Of a DNA stretch of 7,016 nucleotides, positions 1 to 7,016 are shown one piece after another. The position numbers and the translations under genes were made by a program. How positions within the stretch are numbered: the stretch's first letter is position 1; each line of letters starts with the position of its first letter. Origin of the DNA: Treponema sp. (GTDB lineage Bacteria > Spirochaetota > Spirochaetia > Treponematales > Treponemataceae); contig JAILQA010000509.1 of the NCBI GenBank assembly GCA_024699205.1, positions 1 to 7,016 on the forward strand, read 5' to 3'. The notes beneath the pieces are model-generated. The model was not told the DNA's origin and did not search any database. It saw only the letters and a program-made list of their open reading frames with translations.

Positions 1-687
1 GAAAAAAACGTTCTTCTCGAGGACGACAATCTTATTTTTGTAAATAAACCAGCTTTTTTCCCGGTTGAACAGACAATTACCGGCAACCGTGCAAATCTTC
101 ACGATGCTCTTGTTGATTATTTATGGAAGAAAAATCCTTCCTTAAAAAATCCGCCCTATGTTGGAATCATGCATCGTCTTGACCGCGACACAAGCGGAAT
201 AATTCTTTTTACCAAAAACCGTGCAGTAAACAAAGAAATCCAGCAGATGTTTGAAAATCATGATTTTATCAAGGAATATTTTGCCCTTGTATGCATTGAT
301 GGCTGTGACAGAACAGGAAAGAACGCAACACAACTGCCAGATTCCTTTACAGTAGAAAAATACATGGGCAGAATCAGTCCCAAAAGTCAGGCGGGAAAAT
401 GGGGAAGTCTTCCTCAAAGCAGGGGAGGCCTCTATTCTAAAACCGATTTTACCGTGATAAAAGAATGCCTTGTCGAGGAAAAAAAATGCCTACTCATAAA
501 ATGCTCCCTTTTTACAGGCCGTACCCATCAAATCCGCGTGCATTTAAGCGAATTGGGCTTCCCGATTCTTGGAGACCGCTTGTACGGAGGCAAATCTGCC
601 CAAAGACTTTATCTTCATTCCGCAAGATTAAGCGCCCCCGAAAAGTTCGATGTTTTCTGCAAACCAGACTGGGGGGAAATCAATTAA
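1..687 (+). CDS. RluA-family pseudouridine synthase, 5'-truncated by window edge
   Basis: The reading frame is open from base 1 to TAA at 685-687, giving 228 visible residues; the start codon lies outside the window. The product should isomerise uridine to pseudouridine in structured RNA (rRNA or tRNA). The visible part begins at the catalytic fold, with E-D-D-N-L-I-F-V-N-K-P at about residues 7-17. It then carries the family signature H-R-L-D-R-D-T-S-G, in which the Asp encoded at 181-183 (visible residue 61) is the expected catalytic nucleophile. Further on are G-R-T-H-Q-I-R-V-H-L and G-D-R-L-Y-G, then L-H-S-A-R-L near the C terminus. Any N-terminal S4 RNA-binding domain would be upstream and cannot be judged. 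The target uridine, and hence the subfamily (RluA, RluC, RluD or TruC type), cannot be assigned. A 298-nt gap separates it from grpE, so it is probably a separate transcription unit. Confidence 0.92.
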   Translation, partial: EKNVLLEDDNLIFVNKPAFFPVEQTITGNRANLHDALVDYLWKKNPSLKNPPYVGIMHRLDRDTSGIILFTKNRAVNKEIQQMFENHDFIKEYFALVCIDGCDRTGKNATQLPDSFTVEKYMGRISPKSQAGKWGSLPQSRGGLYSKTDFTVIKECLVEEKKCLLIKCSLFTGRTHQIRVHLSELGFPILGDRLYGGKSAQRLYLHSARLSAPEKFDVFCKPDWGEIN

Positions 688-740
688 GAATTAATAATTT
701 ATAATGTATAATTAGGTTGAATTTTTAGTTTTGAAAAGAG

Positions 741-850
741 ATTTTAAGAATTGGCGTAAGTGAATTCTCAGACGAAAAAAAATCTGCACAAGCGTAGCGC
801 GGAAGCCTTTTTTTCGGATGAGAAGTCACTGAAAGCCAATTATTAAAAAT
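741..850. repeat. Long imperfect inverted repeat, about 110 nt (hairpin or MITE-like element)
   Basis: The left arm (741-781) matches the reverse complement of the right arm (808-850) at roughly 34 of 41 aligned positions by hand, with small gaps. Conserved blocks are AATTGGC (749-755) with GCCAATT (835-841), AGTGA (759-763) with TCACT (826-830), TTCTCA (765-770) with TGAGAA (819-824), and CGAAAAAAA (773-781) with TTTTTTTCG (808-816). The roughly 26-nt apical segment contains a small GCG-TAG-CGC hairpin (792-800). The layout fits a nonautonomous dispersed repeat, a structured RNA or a large bidirectional transcription stop. The T-run lies inside the stem instead of after a compact GC stem, so it is not a textbook intrinsic terminator. 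Confidence 0.6.
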
Positions 851-863
851 GATTTTATTAAAC

Positions 864-886
864 TCCATATTTAAACTGATTATGGA
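864..886. repeat. Short dyad TCCATA-N11-TATGGA
   Basis: TCCATA at 864-869 is the exact reverse complement of TATGGA at 881-886, with 11 bases between them. It lies about 30 nt upstream of the putative grpE -35 box. Operator half-sites of this size and spacing are common, but six-base dyads also arise by chance in AT-rich DNA. No regulator is assigned. Confidence 0.3.
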
Positions 887-896
887 TTAAAAAATT

Positions 897-916
897 ATTT
901 TTTTTGCAAAAAAAAT
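897..916. promoter_or_regulatory. Perfect 20-bp palindrome next to the putative grpE -35 box
   Basis: ATTTTTTTTGCAAAAAAAAT is a perfect palindrome made of a T8 and an A8 tract around a central GC. It ends one base before the TTGACG that could serve as the grpE -35 element. Tracts of this type bend DNA and can act as UP elements for the RNA polymerase alpha subunit, or as an operator. The palindrome is seen directly; the regulatory role is inferred from its position. Confidence 0.45.
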
Positions 917-917
917 G

Positions 918-944
918 TTGACGATTGAAGGAAGAAATTATTAT
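918..944 (+). promoter_or_regulatory. Candidate sigma70-type promoter for grpE-dnaK-dnaJ
   Basis: TTGACG (918-923) matches the -35 consensus at five of six positions, and TATTAT (939-944) matches the -10 consensus at five of six. The spacer is 15 bp, shorter than the usual 16-18, which weakens the call. It would start transcription about 35 nt upstream of the grpE ATG. The surrounding DNA is AT-rich enough that other -10-like hexamers are available. Confidence 0.35.
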
Positions 945-985
945 TTTTTTATATGTAAATAAAAGAAAAGAGGAATTGATTGTAG

Positions 986-1624
986 ATGTCAGACAAGAAA
1001 GAAACTTCTGAGATTGAAAATGAAGAAAAAAAAGAAGATGTAGAGACAAAAGCAGAAAAAACTGCTGAAAATGCATCAGAAGAAAATCAATCTCAAGAGA
1101 CAGAGACACAATCTCAAGAAAGTGAAGAAAATGCTTCAGAAGAAAAAAAAGAAGAGACTCCAGAAGAAAAAATTGCCGCATTAGAAGCAGAAGTTGCAGA
1201 CTTAAAAGATCAGTTGCTTAGACGCGCAGCAGATTTTGATAATTATCGTAAGCGAATGATAAAAGAAAAACAGGAAACTTATGATTATGCAAATGCAGCT
1301 CTGCTTGCTGATTTATTGGACAGTCTTGATAACTTTGACCGTACTCTGGATGCTGCCAAAGACGCAACAGATGCAAAATCAATTGCTGACGGCATCAGAA
1401 TGATTAACAACAATCTTGTTAAAATGCTTGAAGATAAGTATGGTCTTTGTGGTTATGGTTCAGAAGGAGATGAGTTTAATCCTGATGAACATGAAGCTAT
1501 TGGCCGCATGGAAGATGAAAATGCAGACAAGGAAACATTAGCTCAGGTATATCTTAAAGGATATAAATTAAAGGATAGGATAATTCGCCATGCAAAAGTA
1601 ATGGTGAAAGTACCTAAACAGTAA
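986..1624 (+). CDS. grpE: GrpE, nucleotide exchange factor for DnaK
   Basis: This 212-residue protein is the cytoplasmic co-chaperone that speeds ADP release from DnaK and so resets the folding cycle. Residues 1-62 are a low-complexity acidic tail dominated by Glu, Lys, Ser, Gln and Thr. From about 63 to 105 comes the heptad-rich dimerisation helix (A-A-L-E-A-E-V-A-D-L-K-D-Q-L, then D-F-D-N-Y-R-K-R). The C-terminal beta domain carries the family signature around residues 162-206, including F-N-P-D-E-H-E-A-I and G-Y-K-L-K-D-R-I-I-R-H-A-K-V. The ATG at 986 is preceded directly by an in-frame TAG (983-985), so no longer start is possible. An AGAGGA sequence (969-974) is the likely ribosome binding site, with rather long spacing. 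It lies 36 nt before dnaK and is probably cotranscribed with it. The family assignment is secure. Confidence 0.96.
   Translation: MSDKKETSEIENEEKKEDVETKAEKTAENASEENQSQETETQSQESEENASEEKKEETPEEKIAALEAEVADLKDQLLRRAADFDNYRKRMIKEKQETYDYANAALLADLLDSLDNFDRTLDAAKDATDAKSIADGIRMINNNLVKMLEDKYGLCGYGSEGDEFNPDEHEAIGRMEDENADKETLAQVYLKGYKLKDRIIRHAKVMVKVPKQ
1067..1146 (+). repeat. Direct repeats within the grpE acidic tail
   Basis: GAAAATGCATCAGAAGAAAA (1067-1086) recurs exactly 60 bp later at 1127-1146 with one mismatch, encoding the same E-N-A-S-E-E block. Between the copies, CAATCTCAAGA occurs twice (1088-1098 and 1109-1119). The in-frame copies suggest that the acidic tail grows or shrinks by slippage or unequal exchange. 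Confidence 0.6.
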
Positions 1625-1642
1625 CATAAATTAAGGAAATAA

Positions 1643-3634
<1,992 letters not shown>

Positions 3635-3666
3635 CAGAAAATAAATAAGAATATTGGGTAACTAGA

Positions 3667-4806
3667 ATGGCAAAGCGTGATTATTATGAAGTTTTAGGTG
3701 TCGATAAGTCAGCCTCTCAGGAAGATATTAAAAAGGCCTATAGAAAATTGGCTGTAAAATATCATCCTGATAGAAACCCTGGCGATAAAGAAGCAGAAGA
3801 AAAGTTTAAAGAAGCAACAGAAGCTTACGAAGTTCTTTCTGATGATAAAAAACGACCTCTTTATGATCAATACGGTTTTGCCGGCGTTGATGGAATGGAT
3901 CAGGGCGGTGCCCAATATTCTCACGCATACCAGGATTTCAGCGACTTGTTCGGTGGAGCTGGTGGCGGTTTCAGCGATATTTTTGACAGTATTTTTGGTG
4001 GCGGTTTCAGCAGCGGTTCAAGACGTCAGCGAGGTGGTCCATCTACAGGTGCCAGTCTGCGCTATGATTTGTATCTTGGCTTTAAAGAAGCTGTATATGG
4101 AACCTCTACCGATATTCATTTTAAACATAACGAAACCTGTGAATCCTGCCATGGAACAGGTGGAGCTGCTGGTTCTGCAAGAAAAACTTGTCCAACCTGT
4201 AATGGTGCCGGTCAGATAAGACAGGGAAATGGTTTCTTTACAATTCAGCAGACTTGTCCAAAGTGCGGTGGAAGAGGAACTGTTATCGATAAGCCTTGTC
4301 CAGACTGTCACGGTACAGGACGTCAACAGAAAAACAAAAAAATGTCTTTAAAAATACCAGCCGGAACAGACAATGGAAAGAAAATTGTAATTCCTGGACA
4401 GGGAGATGCAGGTGAAAACGGTGGACAGCCGGGTGATTTGGTTGTTGTAATCCATGTTGAATCACATCCATTATTTGAGAGAGGCGGTCAGGACTTGTAT
4501 TGTGCAGTTCCTATTTCAATGTCTCAGGCTGCTTTAGGTTGTGATATTACAATTAATTCTCTTGATGATAAAAAAGTTCTTATAAAAGTTCCTTCTGGTA
4601 CTTCAAATGGTAAGCTTCTTAGAATAAAAGGCGAGGGTGTACCTTATCCTAATAGCACACGAAAAGGTGACTTGTATATTAAGATTATGGTTCAGATTCC
4701 ACAGCATCTTTCTTCAAAGCAGAGGGATTTGTTAAAAGCCTATATGGATCTGGAAAATCCTACAGAAAATCCAAATCTTATCCCCCTTTCTGAGCTGGAA
4801 CGATAA
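3667..4806 (+). CDS. dnaJ: DnaJ (Hsp40) co-chaperone, type I
   Basis: This 379-residue protein delivers unfolded clients to DnaK and stimulates its ATPase in the cytoplasm. The J domain spans about residues 4-70 with the essential H-P-D triad at 33-35. A Gly/Phe-rich linker covers about 75-125. Four zinc-binding C-x-x-C-x-G-x-G motifs start at Cys158, Cys175, Cys197 and Cys211; these 17, 22 and 14 residue steps match the classic DnaJ layout. The C-terminal client-binding beta domains (about 225-350) include I-P-A-G-T-D-N-G and V-P-S-G-T-S-N-G, and a dimerisation tail follows. All key residues are present. The start lies 32 nt after the dnaK stop. The ribosome binding site is weak, with only GGGT at 3656-3659, compared with the strong GAGGTGA ahead of dnaK, so translation may depend partly on coupling. 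No clear intrinsic terminator follows the gene. Confidence 0.97.
   Translation: MAKRDYYEVLGVDKSASQEDIKKAYRKLAVKYHPDRNPGDKEAEEKFKEATEAYEVLSDDKKRPLYDQYGFAGVDGMDQGGAQYSHAYQDFSDLFGGAGGGFSDIFDSIFGGGFSSGSRRQRGGPSTGASLRYDLYLGFKEAVYGTSTDIHFKHNETCESCHGTGGAAGSARKTCPTCNGAGQIRQGNGFFTIQQTCPKCGGRGTVIDKPCPDCHGTGRQQKNKKMSLKIPAGTDNGKKIVIPGQGDAGENGGQPGDLVVVIHVESHPLFERGGQDLYCAVPISMSQAALGCDITINSLDDKKVLIKVPSGTSNGKLLRIKGEGVPYPNSTRKGDLYIKIMVQIPQHLSSKQRDLLKAYMDLENPTENPNLIPLSELER
3961..4011 (+). repeat. 15-bp direct repeat in the dnaJ Gly/Phe region
   Basis: GGTGGCGGTTTCAGC occurs identically at 3961-3975 and 3997-4011, 36 bp apart and in frame. Each copy encodes Gly-Gly-Gly-Phe-Ser (residues 99-103 and 111-115). 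This is a modest internal duplication in the flexible linker and does not disturb the gene. Confidence 0.6.
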
Positions 4807-4821
4807 ATAATATTGAATAAT

Positions 4822-4862
4822 TTTACACTTTTTTCCCATTTCTGCCGATAATATGGTACAAT
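4822..4862 (+). promoter_or_regulatory. Candidate promoter region for the phosphatase gene
   Basis: The short gap after dnaJ contains two overlapping promoter-like arrangements. One is TTTACA (4822-4827) followed after 19 bp by GATAAT (4847-4852). The other is an extended -10 box, TG-G-TACAAT (4854-4862), with no good -35 at the standard distance. Either would start transcription shortly before the coding region, so the phosphatase may be expressed independently of the chaperones as well as by read-through from them. Confidence 0.4.
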
Positions 4863-4879
4863 AGTAGTACTGTATTTTT

Positions 4880-4886
4880 GAGGTGA
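4880..4886 (+). promoter_or_regulatory. Ribosome binding site that sets the phosphatase start
   Basis: GAGGTGA here makes the ATG at 4889 the likely start. A GTG at 4883 in the same frame would add two residues, but it lies inside this Shine-Dalgarno sequence and would leave the start without its own ribosome binding site. The same ten bases, GAGGTGAATA, occur in front of dnaK at 1649-1658. Confidence 0.65.
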
Positions 4887-4888
4887 AT

Positions 4889-6283
4889 ATGTACAAAACA
4901 AGAGAAAAGTTTATTTCAATTGGTATTTACGTTCTAGCCGTAATATTATTTATTGGTTTTTCTTTATTTTTAATCCCGGCAAAAGTTGATGAAGAGTATT
5001 CAATTTATTCTTTTCTGATTATTGCTGCGATATTTTTTGCTATCATTTTATTGTCTACAAGAGTCCGTTCAGTTTTATTTAAGCTTGCAAAACGTGATAC
5101 AATAGATTCTGGTGAGACTTTAATAATCAGGGATTTTATTGAACGGCTTAAGTTCTGTTACACTCTTGATGATTTTTATGGTGCAATTGGTGATTATCTC
5201 GAAAAACGCGGTGACTGTTCTGTTTTATTGATTGACCGAACAAGAAACTATGTTTTGTATAACAGTCCTGACCGTCTCACCACCTCCGAGCGAACACGAA
5301 AAAAGATAGATCAGTATTTTGATGAACAGTGGCAGGACGGTATATTCTTCTTTGATAAAGACTTTGGTATTACCTCAAAATTCAAAAAAGCACGTGGATT
5401 CTTCCTTTGTTCCGAAAAACAGCACATGTTCGTATTCTGTAATTACACACGTCTTTTTGACAGTACAATCTATTCCCAGTTATTTGAAGAATACAAACGT
5501 TTTATTACCCGTACAAGAACAATTTCAACTTTGTCAGAAATTGCCGCTACAACAACCGAATGGCAGCAGCTTGCAGAAACTCAGCAATCCTTCTTACCTC
5601 AAAAAATCCCAAATATTCCAAAATTGAAGATTGCTACCTACTTCCGCCCTCTCGTAAACGTATCGGGCGACTACTTCTCAATTTTGCCTATTGATTCCTC
5701 AAAAACCCTTCTCATGCTTGGCGACGTATCCGGTAAAGGCCTTCCAGCCGCTCTTATCATGGGTTTGGTAATGAATACAGTAAAAATTATTGAAGATAAA
5801 GAAGATTTGGTTGGTGTAATCCACGCTATAGATAAAGCTATCAAAGGAATGCACCTCCAGGATAAATATACAGTATTGTTCCTTGGAATTGTTGATACAG
5901 ACAAAATGAAAATCCGTTATATCAATGCTTCCATGTCTGACCCTCTTATTCTTTCACCATCTCCAGACGGATACCGAATAAAACCATTAACCTCAAATGC
6001 TTCCCTTATCGGTATTCTTGATGTTGGCGATATCACAGTTGCCGAAAAACGCCTTTTCCGTGGTGATACCATTCTTATGGCAACTGACGGTGTGTCTGAA
6101 GTTATGGATGACAGTGGTGTTGAATTAGGTGATACAGATTTGTATAAGAAAACACTTATTTCCGGTGCCGCAAAGAGTCCACAGGAATTTGTTGACGATA
6201 TAGTAAATCTTATCTGGAGATATAATGGCGATAAAAAACTCCATGATGACGTTACAATGATGATTGCAAAGGTAGGTTACTAA
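4889..6283 (+). CDS. Membrane-anchored PP2C/SpoIIE-type serine phosphatase (RsbU-like)
   Basis: The 464-residue product looks like a signal-responsive serine/threonine phosphatase that, by family precedent, dephosphorylates an anti-sigma-factor antagonist (STAS protein) in a partner-switching pathway. Two hydrophobic helices (about 11-30 and 39-56) should anchor it in the inner membrane. Residues about 75-200 form a possible GAF-like sensory region that I cannot assign firmly, followed by a helical linker (about 200-232). The catalytic domain starts near A-E-T-Q-Q-S-F-L-P. Metal-binding acidic residues are all present: Asp261 in S-G-D-Y-F, Asp279 in G-D-V-S-G-K-G, Asp400 in A-T-D-G-V-S-E, and Asp453/Asp454 in H-D-D-V-T. 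The motif normally written N-A-G-H is N-A-S-M here (346-349), and the Asp usually ending G-G-D-Y-Y-D is Ser264. No STAS or anti-sigma kinase gene is visible nearby. It is followed after one base by a membrane-protein gene. Confidence 0.87.
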   Translation: MYKTREKFISIGIYVLAVILFIGFSLFLIPAKVDEEYSIYSFLIIAAIFFAIILLSTRVRSVLFKLAKRDTIDSGETLIIRDFIERLKFCYTLDDFYGAIGDYLEKRGDCSVLLIDRTRNYVLYNSPDRLTTSERTRKKIDQYFDEQWQDGIFFFDKDFGITSKFKKARGFFLCSEKQHMFVFCNYTRLFDSTIYSQLFEEYKRFITRTRTISTLSEIAATTTEWQQLAETQQSFLPQKIPNIPKLKIATYFRPLVNVSGDYFSILPIDSSKTLLMLGDVSGKGLPAALIMGLVMNTVKIIEDKEDLVGVIHAIDKAIKGMHLQDKYTVLFLGIVDTDKMKIRYINASMSDPLILSPSPDGYRIKPLTSNASLIGILDVGDITVAEKRLFRGDTILMATDGVSEVMDDSGVELGDTDLYKKTLISGAAKSPQEFVDDIVNLIWRYNGDKKLHDDVTMMIAKVGY

Positions 6284-6284
6284 T

Positions 6285-7016
6285 ATGATTTTTGTTATCT
6301 TGAATGCGGCTGTACTCGCTGCTTTTGTTACACTTACTTTCTATGTAGATAAAAAAGTAAAACTTGAAACTCAGAGCGGTAATGCAATGGTTGTTCCACT
6401 GTTAATTGCAAGTGTTGAAGCTGCCTTGTTTTTCTTTGTAATGTTATTCAAGCATGTTTGGCTGGATGGTTTTACCGGACAGTTAATGAGAGTTGTTTTT
6501 TTATTGGATGTAATATTTTTTGTTATGTTCAGTTTTGGTCTTATTGGAATAGTTGCAAATGTTAGAAAGACTTCAATTCAACTGTTAAAAATTGCCTTTA
6601 TTGTTTTAGGTGTTTTTATAGTTTATCGCCGCTTTGATACAGTAGATATTTCTCAGAATAACAGTTTATATATTGGTTCAGAATACCTTTTTTCAGAAGA
6701 ATCTGGTGCACGGGAGTTTTTTCCTTGGACTTGGGTAACTTTATACAATGCTATCTATAAAGTTTTCCTGCCGACAATCTGCTTTTTATTCCTTACACTT
6801 TTACAGGAAAAGAAAGGTGTTTCTATTCAGCGTTATCAGGGACTTGTAATTGGTGAAAGTATTATTTCCTTGTGGATTTTCCAGCTTTTCTTCCAGTTTA
6901 TGTCGGAACGTGAACCAGGCTTTACTTCTATGTTTCTGTATTCTTACCTGCTGATGTTTATAATTGTAATTACCGGCCTTACCCAAAAGACAATTCCGTC
7001 TGGAAGAGTTTTCTTT
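6285..7016 (+). CDS. Polytopic membrane protein of unknown function, 3'-truncated by window edge
   Basis: An open frame runs from ATG 6285 to the window end (244 codons, no stop), so the C terminus is missing. I do not recognise the family. The visible part is strongly hydrophobic, with about seven predicted membrane segments at residues 2-20, 36-57, 68-93, 100-115, 150-173, 185-206 and 214-232. A polar, probably surface-exposed loop lies at about 116-148. The start sits one base after the TAA of the phosphatase gene, with AAGGTAGG (6269-6276) as a good ribosome binding site, so the two are very likely cotranscribed and translationally coupled. The arrangement suggests a sensor or partner for the phosphatase; seven-helix domains often precede signalling domains, and one could lie beyond the edge. 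Base composition and codon use look like the neighbours. Confidence 0.8.
   Translation, partial: MIFVILNAAVLAAFVTLTFYVDKKVKLETQSGNAMVVPLLIASVEAALFFFVMLFKHVWLDGFTGQLMRVVFLLDVIFFVMFSFGLIGIVANVRKTSIQLLKIAFIVLGVFIVYRRFDTVDISQNNSLYIGSEYLFSEESGAREFFPWTWVTLYNAIYKVFLPTICFLFLTLLQEKKGVSIQRYQGLVIGESIISLWIFQLFFQFMSEREPGFTSMFLYSYLLMFIIVITGLTQKTIPSGRVFF

Larger units (their letters stand above)
688..985. other. AT-rich intergenic region upstream of the chaperone cluster
   Basis: This 298-nt stretch lies between the pseudouridine synthase and grpE and contains no credible protein gene. From left to right it holds a very AT-rich, partly self-complementary segment (about 690-715), a long imperfect inverted repeat (741-850), a six-base dyad (864-869 with 881-886), a perfect T8-GC-A8 palindrome (897-916) and a weak promoter candidate (918-944). 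I looked for the CIRCE heat-shock operator (TTAGCACTC-N9-GAGTGCTAA) and did not find it. No tRNA or other recognisable RNA gene was seen. Confidence 0.8.

Noticed and set aside
858..1181. Minus-strand open frame of 107 codons, Leu/Phe-rich
   Set aside because: It is the complement of the Glu/Lys-rich grpE tail; the composition explains the open frame and the apparent hydrophobicity.
4807..4845. Intrinsic terminator after dnaJ
   Set aside because: The sequence is AT-rich with a T-run (4829-4834), but no stable GC-containing stem precedes it.
4883..4888. GTG start for the phosphatase at 4883
   Set aside because: The GTG is part of the GAGGTGA ribosome binding site that serves the ATG at 4889.

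Overview
The window is a low-G+C bacterial chromosomal segment with every gene on the + strand. The GrpE, DnaK and DnaJ sequences, together with a neighbouring SpoIIE/RsbU-type phosphatase, look most like a spirochaete, probably a Treponema of the host-associated or rumen kind. That placement comes from remembered family resemblance, not from a search.

Layout: (1) 1-687, the 3' part of an RluA-family pseudouridine synthase whose start lies off the left edge. (2) 688-985, a 298-nt AT-rich intergenic region. It holds a roughly 110-nt imperfect inverted repeat (741-850), a small dyad (864-886), a perfect 20-bp T8-GC-A8 palindrome (897-916) and a weak promoter candidate abutting that palindrome. 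(3) 986-4806, a tight grpE-dnaK-dnaJ chaperone cluster with gaps of 36 and 32 nt and no visible terminator inside. (4) 4889-6283, a two-helix membrane-anchored PP2C/SpoIIE-type phosphatase, likely with its own promoter just upstream. (5) 6285-7016, the first 244 codons of a polytopic (about seven-helix) membrane protein, one nucleotide after the phosphatase stop and cut by the right edge.

DnaK, GrpE and DnaJ form the Hsp70 folding machine: DnaJ delivers clients and triggers ATP hydrolysis, and GrpE exchanges the nucleotide. The phosphatase belongs to the class that acts in partner-switching regulation. Its target and its link to the chaperones cannot be read from this window.

The most striking observation is in dnaK. 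The true start is at 1661, with a good ribosome binding site and the full phosphate-binding loop, but codon 33 is TGA (1757-1759). The family usually has Gly, Asn or Asp there, in the E-G-x-R-T-T-P-S motif. The remaining 624 codons look intact. A sequencing or consensus error, a recent nonsense mutation or a readthrough/recoding event could each explain it. The window argues against genome-wide reassignment of TGA, since this is the only in-frame TGA in about 2,180 codons. I see no clear new multi-gene system here; the TGA and the structured grpE upstream region are the items to check.
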